The notes under the pieces were generated by a model. That model was not told the DNA's origin and made no database searches. It was given only the letters and a program-made list of their open reading frames with translations. DNA of 64,000 bases. Origin: Pleurotus djamor (lineage: Eukaryota; Basidiomycota; Agaricomycetes; Agaricales; Pleurotaceae). Positions 11,800 to 26,005 of the stretch are shown one piece after another. Location: assembly GCA_029747585.1 (NCBI GenBank), contig JAPEVF010000023.1, positions 1 to 64,000 of the forward strand. The letters are read 5' to 3'. The translations under genes were made by a program, and so were the position numbers. The stretch's first letter is position 1. Each line of letters opens with the position of its first letter.

Positions 11800-14244
11800 T
11801 CAAAGTGATACAGCTTCATCGGCGTTTAAGATCAAAGTAGCAAAGAACCTTATAATCTCCAAGAAAGAATCAACGTCGATGGCTGTGTTGTTGTCAAAAC
11901 GGCGGGCAACTCAAATCGAGATATTTCAACGTACATTCATTGACGGTATGCACACCGCTGAGGAGGTTTTTGCTAGAGCCTTGGTTATGATGGCCGTATC
12001 TGAAGATATGGTCGGACAGCTTCCAGTAGTATCGTGTATCTGCCNAACACATCAATGCGAGATGNATCGAGGACGAGGAGAGTATGTATCTACCTGTGTT
12101 CCCGGACATGATGCCCGGACCGACGACGATGTTGTCGCCTGTGATAGACCGATGTGCGTTGTATGTCGCCTTGATTGTACCTGAAAGAAGCGCAAACGGG
12201 GCAGCATTTCTGTCCGTGGGTGTCTTGGGAGCGGGCTCCAACGCCGTCCCCCATGCATCGCTCAGAGAAAGGGAGCCTTTCGAATTATCCGCCTGAATTA
12301 TGTTCTCGCCGAAGGCCGTGTAGGTCAAGTTGAATTTCTTCGCCAGGCCCTTTAATAGCGCGGTATCGTGTTCCATGGTCTCCGAGACAGAGCTAGTAGT
12401 AGATATGCGTTATAAACATGACCATGGCAGATACATTCAGAATTATTCACCTTTCTGTGGATATGCGATGGTTGACTACAGCCCATGCTTTCTCAGGCAA
12501 CGCATTGGATTTGACACCACCTTGAGTCAATGTAATGGCCTGGGTCGTACCAACCAAGCTCTCCCACATGTTGTCAGAGAAAAGAATTTTCTCAAGCGCA
12601 GTCATGGCTTTCTTCGAATCGGTAGCGCGCTTGATGGTCTTGCGTAAGGAGCCTGGGAGGTCTTTAGCGTACTTTGCGTAGCACTGCAAAGTGGCGAAGA
12701 CAGGAGAACTATGGTGCTGTGGAGTGGTTTCAGTTGAGGGAGATTTATGTAAGTGGTCAGGTGGGTAGCCACATACAAGGTGGGTTTTGTACGGGTTCGA
12801 CTCGTACTCCACGAGTAACGCTGCCAACACTCCGATGCTCTTTATTCAAAGAATTAGTGGCTGGGTTGAGGAGGAAGGATGATGGCGTACGGTATGGGAA
12901 GGTGGAATAGATGAATGCCCACCAGCAGCAGAGACATCGACTTTAACGTCTAGATAGCCCTTCTCAGCGATGCCTGGAGTCGCAAAGACGCTGCCATAGC
13001 TTTCCATAAAGCCCACTGTGCAGCAGTAGGCATCAGTAAGGCCGAGTTGGTTGGGAGGATTGTGGATGTGCAAACCTCCTTCATCAACAATCATGGCAAA
13101 GGCACCTTCGCCATAATGTTCGGTAAGTGCCTTGCTCAGGTATCCAGCTCCCTTCAGGACGTCAGTATATACGACGGAACTTACAGCATAGGATACGTAC
13201 ATATACACCACTAGCTTCTTCGTCAAAGCCGAACGACAGAACCACGGTGCGCGAAGGCTTGAATCCTTTTTCAAGTAGAGTTTCAATTGTAGATCTAGGT
13301 GCCACGCGCTTCGTTAGTAGACCCTTTTGACTGAGAGTAAACTAGGCTTACAGGATACCAATAAGTCCGCTCTTGTCGTCCGTGCTACCTCTTCCCCAAA
13401 GGCGTTGCCCTGTGGGATGGAGTGAAAAAGCGAACAATGGAGTGAAAAGAAAAGTCGCAAACCATCAAAATAACCAGAGTATGGGGGATGTACCCATTCT
13501 TTGACAGTGTTCGGCTCCACTGGAACAACATCTATGGAGCGGAGAATCAACATGGACTGAAATCGGTCGGAAATCCTATGAAGTACACCAACCTTGGTGA
13601 GCAGCGAGAAGAAGAGGCTTCCTTGATGAGTCTGAACCGGTCCATTCATACCACAATCCATATGTATTGACTTTAGTCAGAGTCAGAGATTCATGTCTAC
13701 GGCTGAGTGAGTAGAGACGACTTGGAAAAATAGCAGATTGAATTACACCAAAGGGAACGCGCTCAACAGATATGCGTGGAATGGAGCAAACGCTTCCCAA
13801 CGGGGATCAACGCCCACTGGCTCCATCTTATCATAAGATTCAGTGCTGCAATAAGTGTCCAATACGTTATACTTTGTATGAGATATCGTCTCTCCCAACA
13901 GGTAGTATACAAACTCACGGAACACGAACAGCTCCAGCCAACCAGTTTATGGCCTGGGTCTTGAACGCCTCTGTATCAATGGTAGATCCCATACCGGTCC
14001 ATACTTCGGCATTCGTAGCTGGGATGAGCTCGCTTGCCTGATAACACTGGCTACTGTCATGACCGGGCTTTCGCAGAAAGAGTCTGTCTAAATGAACAGG
14101 ACCATGGGAGACAAGAACATAACCGGCAAAGAACAGCAATGTGCACAATCCGCGCCAATGGCCCTTGAACGTGAAATTTGAAGGCCTAGTTCTGACTGGC
14201 AGGGAGGACACAGTCGAGGATGCCTTTTCGTTGGTTACGTCCAT
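11800..14244 (-). CDS. CPS1: M20 vacuolar carboxypeptidase S (Gly-Xaa carboxypeptidase)
   Basis: A di-zinc exopeptidase of family M20 that degrades peptides in the vacuole. The N-terminus has a short cytosolic arm and one membrane anchor (WRGLCTLLFFAGYVLVSHG), as in yeast Cps1, which reaches the vacuole as a type II membrane protein. The catalytic signatures are readable across introns: PLLLAAHQ plus DVVPVEP (zinc His), QRLWGRGSTDDKSGLIGIL (bridging Asp), FGFDEEASG (catalytic Glu pair), and the dimerisation-lid block VDVSAAGGHSSIPPSHT. Further C-terminal blocks include SGNTDTRYYW. The stop follows LILNADEAVSL at 11802-11800. About ten introns. A few Ns near 12045-12065 sit at an exon edge. 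All catalytic residues appear present. Confidence 0.87.
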
Positions 14245-14535
14245 GGCGGTGCAGTGGGAAGACCAGTGGGAGGACCGATTTCGTCATTTTAAATTTGTAC
14301 GAGCTCAACGTGGGACCCTACGTCGGTTAGGNNACTGGGGAACAAATGATTGGAGCACGCGGGCACTCGAAGATCAAATACCACGCGTAGCAGAATGCCA
14401 GAAAAAGCAAAAACAACAGAGAAGTAGAGCTAGAGCCAGCTACTCGACTACGTCTCGATAGTAAATAATCGTCCATAGATCTCCGTCCATCATAAACATA
14501 CTCATACGTTAACCACACCAAATCAGAAAAGCCCA

Positions 14536-17500
14536 CTACTTCTTGTCAACGACATCGTCTTCAGCGTCACTGGCCATTGTTCTCCTAGAGAAGGCCGAGC
14601 TCCGATTCAAAACGCTAGATCGGCGTGCGGGGGATCCACCATTAGAGAGTCGCCGGGCATCCGGGGAAGTTGGCGAGGTATGGTTTCCTGGTGGCGAACC
14701 GCTCACGCTGGTACGATTGAGATTAGACACGATACTTGAAACGTTGCTCCCGCCGGTTCTCGGAGCACGGGCACCTCGGGGTCCACGAACAGCTGACGCT
14801 GACTGGCCAGAAGACGATCGAGAAAGAGTGGAGCGACGATCGTCGACGACGGGTGGGGATGGGCTGCGAGAAGCAATTTTGCTAGGGGTAGGGCTTCCTG
14901 AGCGGTAGCTAGCACTGACACGCTTGAGGCTATTGTTCTGAGGAGTAGGAGGGGTAATATTAGTCACAGGGGGAGGTGGGATAGAGCCTGTGGACGTAGG
15001 AGCATCGTTGTCTTCGGAAGGGGGTTCGGCAAAGGCGGGCCTTGGAGGGAGGTCATCAGCTTCAGGAGGGGGCTCTTTGAATGAAGGGCGCNGGGGGGAG
15101 GTCGTCAGCTTCCGAGGGCGGTTCCTTGAATGCCGGGCGAGGAGGAGCAGAGTCAGCCGGGGGTGAGGGGATCATTGGGGGAGGTGGAGGTGGGACGATC
15201 GTCTGGGGTGGGGGAGGCGGAGGTGCGACCAAGGGGAGAGAAGGAGGTGGAGGTGGGACAACTGGCTTCTCAATTGGTGGTGGAGGTGGAGGTGGAGACA
15301 ATACACTAGACATAGATGCAGGTGGTGACAGAGGCGGCGACTTGGCCCGAACGAGAGATGGGTTCTGAGCTTGCTGTTGAGCAGCAAGCAGCTGCTTAGC
15401 ATCAGCACCGACAGAGATCCGACTGCGACTCAGTCTCATGTCGATGGGAGCGGTGCGCTTTCGAATGGGCACCTTGCGTTCCGATTCCCGCTTCTTGCGA
15501 GCGATGGTTGGAGGCAAGATAGCTTCATAGTTCTTGAGTAAATCGATGAACATGACTATGGACGGAAGATTAGGTTGTGCAAAGATGATACTAGAGCCTC
15601 AACTTACGAGTAGGGTGACGATCTTGGATTGACATTTCTGTCTCAACCTTAGGCCGAATGATAGCTAGCAAGGGAATTAAGCCATGAACGGGGTATACTG
15701 ACGTTCGCGACACTTACTGCGTCCAACTGAAAGAGCGACTTTGGCGATGAAAACGTCGTTGGCCTCTTCGACTTGGGTCGAGTCAATGAGTCTAGCTCAA
15801 ATTAGTACACCAAGCGGACTATGAGGGACTGAGGCACTCACTCCTTGATATGACGGACCACGGCGTCCAGAACATAAAGATGAACGCGCGGCAACTTTTG
15901 CAAAGCGGCACTGAGGTCTTGGATATGTTGCTCTGGAGACGCCTCTTTATCCGAGGTTGAGCCCACAGTGGGGTACAGCTTGCGAATATCGTCCCAGNCT
16001 TCCCACAATGCAACGGGAGGGTCAAGCTCGAGAAGCCAGAGCTTGAGCGTACTGGCGATGACAGCGGCGTCGTATTTCTCGAAGAAGTCTTCCGGGATGC
16101 TCTCCGGCGAGTCGAGCTTGTTCAAAGCCTCCCGGAGATGGTGGGATGCAGGGAGAGGGACTTCGTAAATCCAAGACTTGCGTTTCTCTATTAAGGTATC
16201 AGCATAACTAGAAACTGAGAAGTATGATTGGGGAAACATCACCATCATCGCTGGGTAGTTTCTTGTAAACGACGTTGAGGGCGTTGAGCAACGCCGTCAA
16301 CACGTGGGGAACAAGCTCTTTCTTCTCTTGGCCGGTGGATAATGCAGCCCAGTCACCTTCGGCCCATTTCCTCAAGTCGATTCCGAAAACAACATCGGAA
16401 TCGTCATGGGCGACAGACTCATACACATGAGCATGGGGCCTGAATGGTCCAGTTCTATATCGCTCAATGAGAGCAGTGAGATCATTCTCAGGTTGATAGG
16501 CAGAGATGAAAGTCGAAGAGCGCTCCATCGAAGGCTCCAGCGCCTTCGGGAGGGTAGAAAGGGTTGCATGGAACTGAAGGAGGACTGCAGATAAAGTGTG
16601 AGTAGGATCAAGAGGTATCATAGTACATGAAAACCTGCGCACCAGTTTTTACAGCCCTCAACCGTTCAGTTTCCCAACGTTGAAGAGTCTTGAAAGTGTC
16701 CTCAATCCCATCCTCAAGAGCCAAACGCTGTCGGTCAAGCCGGCGAACGGCGACGCGATAGGCTTGGTCAGCCTCCTCGGCTTCATGACGAGCTCGAACN
16801 TANGCGGGTTCTCCTGTACCGTTNGCATTCANTGCCTTCGTGACCANNTTNGCAAGNTTTCCNGTGCGCTTCATGATGTTCTCCGTGAATGGCTTGGCNG
16901 GNGGTGCTGGTGCACTNACTTCGACANTCTTGCCTTCGAGATCAAATGCCTNNNATTGAATGAGCAAGNAATNNAGCATATAACTGANGATTNCTGACCT
17001 TAGGGCGGAACTGGTAAAACGCTTCATCTGAGAGCTCGAAAGAGTTACCAAGTTCGCCGATCCGGCGTAGGAGACCCTCACGTTCAGTGAGGTCTCGAGC
17101 CGCATCCTCCGCACGGTCAAGATCACCACCAAAGCCAGGCACTTGTTCATTCAGCCAGGCAGCAAATTCCTCCCCAGTGAAACAATCCTGGTATTCCCCC
17201 AACAAAGGGAATCGAACGGGTCGAAGGTGCATCTCCTTAGAGGCGCGTAGGAGGAGTTGTGAGATAGAAGCTGGAGAAAAGGATAAGCCAGCAAGGAGAA
17301 TGGGCATTGGCGCACGAGCAGGTGTTGGTGGCAAGTCCAAGTGCGATTCTGGAAGAGGGGACATAGGGGGCGGGGAAGCCAAGATCTGGGGAGATCCAGG
17401 GGCTTCGTCGATGGCCTTCCCTTTACCTTTGTCCACTTTCGGGACAGGCTCCTCACTAATCTCTGGAGTTTCAGGCAGTGGGTCATCAGAAGCAACAGCC

Positions 17501-18450
17501 ATCGCTTTCTTTTGAAGTTCCTTCAGGCGCAATGCGATGCGNTCGGAGACACTGGCNGTTCNCTGAGGGGCGGCACGACCGTCAGTCGGACGAAGTCTNG
17601 GNGAGCTAGTGTAGTTGTCGACTTGACTATTCGGAGCGAACTTGGCNCTGTCAACTAGTTAGGAACAATGGGAGNAAGTAGTATGAGNGTCACANACTCA
17701 TCCTCGGCTTCATCTGCTTTGCGTGTCTTCGTCAAATACTGATTCTTCAGTTTGATNACCTGGGATATGTCTAAGTGCGGGACAATCCAATGATAATTGC
17801 ATGACGTACGTCAGCCTGCGCGTGCTCATAGGAACGGAGCCAGTTGTCGAGAACGGTAGTTCTGCTTTGCTTGAGTCGCTCCTAAAGGGGCATCGGAACG
17901 GAATCTCATTAAGTAGTAAGGGAATGAAAATACCGAGTAGCCATGGGCCCATTCNGCGAATGGATCAGCGACAAGCGTGTGTANCTCCTTCGACACGAGT
18001 TGGTGTGCCTTTCCCTGGGCAATTGACTCTTCCTGAAGACCACGGAAAGACATTAACAANGATGCACCATCGTCNGTNGCAAAGCCGGTGCCTAGACAAA
18101 GGGGTATGGGTNTGATGAAGCNNTTTGGGTATGATANTGCTTGCCTTCGNTGCCTGTTGGAAGNGGAAGNATNAAGGACGTGGCGAGTGCGCCCTCCGCT
18201 GTTGCGCGGGCCTGANGGCGTCGTTAGGTTATGGCCGCAGCACANTGAACGCAGGACATGCCTTTATGAACGTGACNATTTCTTCATTCTCTGCAGCACC
18301 CTGNGAAGGATACACTTCAACTATGAGACTCTATNACATCNNNTCCNCGCATACCTGTTCAAGTTTCGTATNCAGAACTTGGAGGCCACGACGGTAATCC
18401 TGGGTCCAAAAGGAATTGTTAAAGTTCAGAGGCAGCGACAAGACTGCCAT
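14536..18450 (-). CDS. RGD2: RGD2-type Rho GTPase-activating protein (F-BAR, DEP, RhoGAP)
   Basis: A membrane-associated regulator of Rho-family GTPases and polarity. Order from the start: F-BAR N-half (LPLNFNNSFWTQDYRRGLQV, 18440-17600), a linker, the DEP domain (FPLLGEYQDCFTGEEFAAWL, about 17320-17000), the second coiled F-BAR half (EADQAYRVAVRRLDRQRLAL, about 16800-16600), the RhoGAP domain (WIYEVPLPASHHLREAL to TRMFIDLLKNYEAI, about 16300-15520), then a Pro-rich tail with PPPPPP runs and a Ser-rich C-terminus. The DEP insertion into the F-BAR is the Rgd2 layout. No canonical Gly-x-x-Arg-x-Ser-Gly arginine finger is visible. One N in a homopolymer near 15092 shifts frame inside a repeated segment and is probably artefactual. 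Many Ns lie at 16800-18360. The start codon is at 18450-18448. Confidence 0.82.
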
Positions 18451-18754
18451 ATCTACAAGTGCACGTCGCTAGTGGTGGTAGGAGAGAGGAAAGGGTGGTC
18501 GAGGGCGCGTGGCTGGGCGTGTTTTTATGTTGTGCTTGCGTACTGCCTTGAGTGTGTCGCGGTCTGACCGGGGGAGCGCTGGAGCACGTGGCNGTTACCC
18601 AGGGCGGGGTATAAGTCAGAAACCGCCCAATTATGTAATTCTTTGTACTGACTTATCCAGTCAAAACTTTCAGTTTCCTCGGCGTTGACCGGCGTTGCAG
18701 AGTTCTTTTCCAGGCGCGCACGACACTCTCGCTTGACCGAACCCATCCTCGCAA
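18451..18754. other. Divergent spacer, RGD2-type gene / mL44
   Basis: About 300 bp between two head-to-head start codons. It must hold both promoters. No gene or clear core element is seen. Confidence 0.45.
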
Positions 18755-19973
18755 ATGGTCCACCATGCTCCAAAACGCCTCGCGTCCACCGCGGCAAAGC
18801 TAGCGTCCGTTTCTGCATCCTCTCTGCCAAAATTCCCCCCACCGGAATCGCTTTTCAAACGCGCAGAACTCCCAAAACCGTTCTCACCAGAAACTTGGGC
18901 TGCCCTCCAACCCCCGCCGACTTCAGCACTTTCTGCTTTNGCGAACCGCATTGGACTACAGTCCGTTCTCGACACGCCNGAAATAATACAGCAAGCGTGC
19001 ACACACGAGTCTTTTAGCGCGTTCTACAAAACTCACTACCCTCATCACTCCGATCCGAAGACCAATGCCCATCTCGCGCCGTTGGGTAACGCGTTGATGG
19101 GGACGTTTGCGGCGGAACATCTGCACGCTTCGTACCCGTATCTTCCGACCCGCGTTCTNAAGGCAGCCGTCACTGCCCATGTCGGACCGTTAACTTGTGC
19201 CAGTGTTGCCCAGGAAATGGGCGCGGGACCACTACTCCGTTGGCACAGAACAGTATGTNCCTTTTTCTTNGCATACGAGNTCAATTGCTCATNGNCTTTC
19301 NAGCCGTCNACAAGCTCCCANCCNCCCGTTCTTCATACCGACGCACTCGCCTCCATTCCCCGGTCAGTAACGGCAATACTGTACCAAAAACGATCAATAC
19401 TCTCCGCAAGAAAATTTGTTCATTCATATTTTATGTCTCGGGAAGTTGATCTACGCGCTATGATCAAGTTTTTCAACCCCAAAAAAGCTTTGCTTGAAGC
19501 CGTGCACAAGTTTGGNCGAGAACGTCCTATATCAAGGTAACTCTCCTCCTGCGCGTACACGATTGGAATACTGAATAGCGAAACAGACTATTGAAAGAAA
19601 CTGGTCGATTTACGAATTCNCCCATGTTNGTNGTNGGTGTCTTTTCTGGAGTGGACAAGTTGGGCGAGGGCTTCGGAAGTTCACTGAAGATGGCAGAGTT
19701 CCGGGTTCGTCTTTTTGAAAATAACCCCCGTTTTCTCATTGACGTTTTCGATAGGCTGCTGAGGATGCCCTCCTTCGCCTGTTCCTCACTAAGAGGCCCG
19801 CCGATCAGCTTCAACTTCCTACATCTTCCTTCCCTCNAGGTCTCGGGGATATCAATAGCCAGTCTGGGTCGGGTGACTACACCGCTCCTGAGTTNGTTCA
19901 ACCGGAGGTCATGTACGCCAGCTCAGGCAGGACTGGTGTCTCGAAGCGTGGCTCTGCCGAGTTGGATTCATGA
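18755..19973 (+). CDS. MRPL3: Mitochondrial ribosomal protein mL44 (MRPL3)
   Basis: A large-subunit mitoribosome protein with an inactive RNase III fold and a double-stranded RNA-binding domain. The N-terminus is rich in Ala, Ser, Lys and Arg with few acids (MVHHAPKRLASTAAKLASVS), a likely mitochondrial presequence. The RNase III-like part reads ACTHESFSAFYKTHYPHHSD, then APLGNALMGTFAAEHLHA. It lacks the paired acidic catalytic residues of true RNase III, as expected. The C-terminal part (FNPKKALLEAVHKFGRERPI, FVVGVFSGVDKLGEGFGSSL, AAEDALRRLFL) is the dsRBD. Three introns (about 19253-19302, 19540-19587, 19709-19755). Convergent with H2A, divergent from the RhoGAP gene. Confidence 0.85.
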
Positions 19974-20198
19974 TTTACGCAGACCATTNNNCGGAACACT
20001 TGTGGGAAGCACATACCATATCATACTTAANTANNNGANCTCATACTAGCAACTTNGGGGTGATTNATATTTGCGTGAACANAACGAAGGCNATGAANCA
20101 AGCGAGGATNNNAACGATTTATGGTAGACTAGATTAGCACAAGTTCCTATTCATACAACACAGNGTGCGAGAAAGTAGGGAGAAAGAAAGAAGGCATC

Positions 20199-20843
<645 letters not shown>

Positions 20844-20928
20844 ANTTCGTGCTNTATCAAGAGTTGATGGTGGTNTGAAGANAGAGAGGCGNGAGATGGA
20901 GGGAGGGGAAGAAAAGCNCGAGTGGACC

Positions 20929-20936
20929 TTTTTATA
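20929..20936 (-). promoter_or_regulatory. TATA box of histone H2A
   Basis: TATAAAAA on the minus strand, about 90 bp before the putative H2A start. Strong TATA boxes are typical of fungal histone genes. Confidence 0.5.
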
Positions 20937-20943
20937 CGATTGT

Positions 20944-21261
20944 CGGGGAACGAAAAGCGACCTCACGTGACCCGACGCGTTCCACCTGCCTAATTCGGAC
21001 GAACCACATTCGGAACCTTTTGTGGTTCAATCCACGATCGGGNCAAAGTTNNAAAACTTGACCNGGACTCGAGGAANACACGAGGTTGTCGCACTGCTCT
21101 GGGACGACTCCGGGACGACACTTGNACATNACATAACGATTCAGTTGATGAAACCTCCTTGAGGCGAACCTCACGACTCTACGCTCTGCTACCACGCCAT
21201 ACACGGCCACATACGTCTATTATAAACTTCTGGNCAACCTCTACAGTCCAGTCTACTCACA
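20944..21261. other. Divergent spacer, H2A / M50B-like gene
   Basis: About 320 bp with several Ns. It holds the H2A TATA box at its left edge and presumably the start region of the M50B-like gene. No coding signal is seen. Confidence 0.4.
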
Positions 21262-22576
21262 ATGTCTGCTCGACCACCCGTGGCCGATCCTATACCATCA
21301 CCAATGCCTGTACCATCAACACAACCAACGGGGGACCAGGTATGTTCATTGGCTGTTTTGTTCATGGAAACTTTGGATCTGAACTTGTTTGAAATTATCC
21401 AGATTGTCGTGTGCTACGTCGTATGTCCCACACGTTATCCGTGAATACCAATGGCCGGTGCTCACCACGCTTATAGATTATTGCAATGGCCGTAATCATC
21501 TTCGGTTTCTGGAACGTCCCAGGCGTACGACACATCATCAACCCACTGAAACTATTCACCATAGGGTGGCATGAACTCTGTCATATAACAATGGTCCGTG
21601 TGATTAGCATCTTCACAGATTCCGACAATGACCATACTGGATAGGCGATATTGACTGGGGGTCGTGTATTGAAAGTCACAATAGATCCGTTCGTAGGAGG
21701 CGCGACNCTCGTNGAAGGTGGTCATTTTGCTACCATCCTAGCGGCCGGATATGTTGGCTCTTCACTGCTGGGTGGAGTTTTCATCCTCGCTGGGTTTGAC
21801 CTCCTAGTCGCGAAGATTATGAGCTTCGTCCTCGGAGTGGGCCTCGTCATGCCAATGGTGCTTGCGATGGATAAACTGTACGTCCAACCTTTGCGCGAAG
21901 TCAAACTGAGGAAACTGATCTACTTAGGACCATTGTGTTGGTTATGTTCTATGAAGGGCTTCTCATCGGATTTTGGTTCATTGATCATGGGTTTGTCATT
22001 TGCGTTACAGTGGCTTCGGCGGTATTAACACGCCCACAGACAACCTCTTCGTTGGTACTGTCTCTTTGTTGGCGTCATGAAGTAAGTCTTTATGACTGTG
22101 TGCGCACACTGACTGACCGAGCTCTACCCTCTAGCTCACTATTCGTCATATGTANNNCTCACTGNTACATTCTACACNGGTCAANACTTAACTCGAAGTT
22201 GTAGGGGATATCGCCGATGATCGNTTCTTTCAGAAATCCAACCACTCCGATGCGACCCAATTCAACGTCATATTCCCATCNGTTCCTGCTCACAGTAAGC
22301 CTTCGACNCTCTCCTTGCAACTCCTCTGACAATGAACCTCAACAGTCTGGGGTGCATTGTGGCTCTTGTTCTCCGTNGGCGTCCTGACTGGCTTTGTGAT
22401 TCTCGGTATCACCGCATTCAAGGTACGGTCATCTCTTCCNGCGCACCAATTCATACTGATCTCGCCAACAGCGAACACCAGAAGAAATGTTGGCCGAAGC
22501 CGGTAAGTCCCGTCATAACCTCCCTCGGATGTTCTAGCTAATGGATCCTAAAACAGCCAACTTCCTTCCAACATGA
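21262..22576 (+). CDS. M50B-like membrane metallopeptidase family protein
   Basis: A multi-spanning membrane protein of the peptidase M50B-like family seen across fungi. After a short Pro-rich leader, splicing gives DQIVVCYV, then the hydrophobic segment IIAMAVIIFGFWNVPGVR, then FTIGWHELCHIT, with a His-Glu-x-x-His zinc motif inside the membrane domain. IDPFVGGATLVEGGHFATIL follows, and then four or more hydrophobic segments (GYVGSSLLGGVFILAGFDLL, GVGLVMPMVLAMD and others), the last near 22340-22400. It ends EMLAEAANFLPT. About seven introns; Ns in the 3' half blur one exon near 22160-22200. The HExxH motif is intact, but whether the fungal family is proteolytic is not known to me. Confidence 0.7.
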
Positions 22577-22924
22577 AAGGGATNACCTACGCGCGATCTA
22601 CACACATTATTTATTTTTGGCATTTAGCCCNATCAAATGGCATGGNTAGTTTGTGGGTGACACTCAGCTCTCCCGAGCCCTCAATGGACCGTTGAGCGAT
22701 GATCTAGTGCCGCGAGGATGATGGCACGTTGTCTACTATTGCAATGTTCACTATAGCATGGTTCATATCAATCATTAACATAGCATCATGAAGATCTTTG
22801 ACTANGAATTACAATGCGGATATGGTAACTTGGTACGTGACTGACTCAAGGTCGATGCCTATTATGGAGTTGTGGTGATTTGNGGCATGGAANAAAGAGA
22901 ACAGATTAGTTGCCAATTAATGGT
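22577..22924. other. Convergent spacer, M50B-like / FIS1
   Basis: About 350 bp of AT-rich sequence with several Ns between two converging stops. It presumably holds both 3' UTRs. I see nothing else. Confidence 0.45.
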
Positions 22925-23613
22925 CTATTTTCTGGTGGCTCGCCGTATTAGCCCAGCCAGCAGCAGGGTCCCCACAGCGGCAGCACCACCCGCTAAAGCC
23001 ATGCCAATGTAGCCGTCTGTCNTATGAAGATGAGACAAGTCGTAACANGATTCAAAACATACGAACCCTTCGCCACGCCGTTATCTATTAATTGAGCCAA
23101 GCTTTGGGCNTGTAGATTNGCAGGCTCTTTATCCAGCAACAGTTCTGCAACCGANGGTCAGGCCGGTCAGGATAAGNAGATTAGGAGACGCCATTGTCNA
23201 NACTCACCATTGAACCGTTTAGCTTCCTGNAAGTTGCTCATCTTATAGTGNCCCAGAGCCAAGTAGTACAGACATTCTCTACGCCGTGATGGCTCGGCAC
23301 GATATATCTCTGTGATGNAGCGTATGGGTGGACATGTTCCCGCAAAGGATACAAACACGCACTTGCCTTGAAGCAACCTCACGCCTTCTACCTGATCCCC
23401 CTGTCTAGGACTCTTCACAAGGCCCCATGCATAGTTGAACTTTGTCTGGACGGTGACGTGCTGTTGGGCAAGCTCTTTCTCATATTGTGTCCGCAGTACC
23501 TAGANTTATANCTGAGCACTTGTAGCCTACACCGGACAGAAGCAGCGTACTTCTAGCTCGTCATAAGTGAGGGAAATTTCAGCGTCGGCAGCGTAAGGTA
23601 GTTCGGTAGGCAT
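22925..23613 (-). CDS. FIS1: Mitochondrial fission protein FIS1
   Basis: A tail-anchored outer-membrane adaptor that recruits the dynamin Dnm1 to mitochondria and peroxisomes. The start is [20 protein letters not shown]. The TPR-like bundle follows: [40 protein letters not shown]. The C-terminus is [20 protein letters not shown] with the basic end GLIRRATRK, the classical tail anchor with positive flank. About four introns, some with Ns. The start codon is 105 bp from the divergent U2AF gene. Size of about 150 residues is typical. Confidence 0.92.
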
Positions 23614-23718
23614 TGCGTAGTTCAGAGTCAAGACGGAAACGGAATGACGAGGGCTCTGCGCTTCTGTGTTCGGAGTTTCAAAACGGCTCTCCCACCAACC
23701 ACTTTGCTTCCAGCCTCA
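23614..23718. promoter_or_regulatory. Shared divergent promoter FIS1 / U2AF
   Basis: Only 105 bp separate the two start codons, so the promoters must overlap if the U2AF start is right. No TATA element is visible. The U2AF start depends on an inferred 5' exon. Confidence 0.45.
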
Positions 23719-25867
<2,149 letters not shown>

Positions 25868-26005
25868 GTAGTTTATGTCGCTCCGTGTTCGACTCGGCCT
25901 GTATGTAAATGCTGCTATTTCCTTAATGAGATCACACTGCCCACGGCAATTCATAACCGGACCTGTCCAAACGTTTCTCTCTCTCCCTTTCATCCTGTTC
26001 GCCAA

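Noticed and set aside
12780..12800. tRNA-like box B (ggttcgactc)
   Set aside because: It lies within a coding exon of the carboxypeptidase (VEYESNPYKT) and no matching box A or cloverleaf is seen.
15081..15368. Gly-rich open frame on the plus strand
   Set aside because: It is the antisense of the Pro-rich tail of the RGD2-type gene; poly-Pro codons read as poly-Gly.
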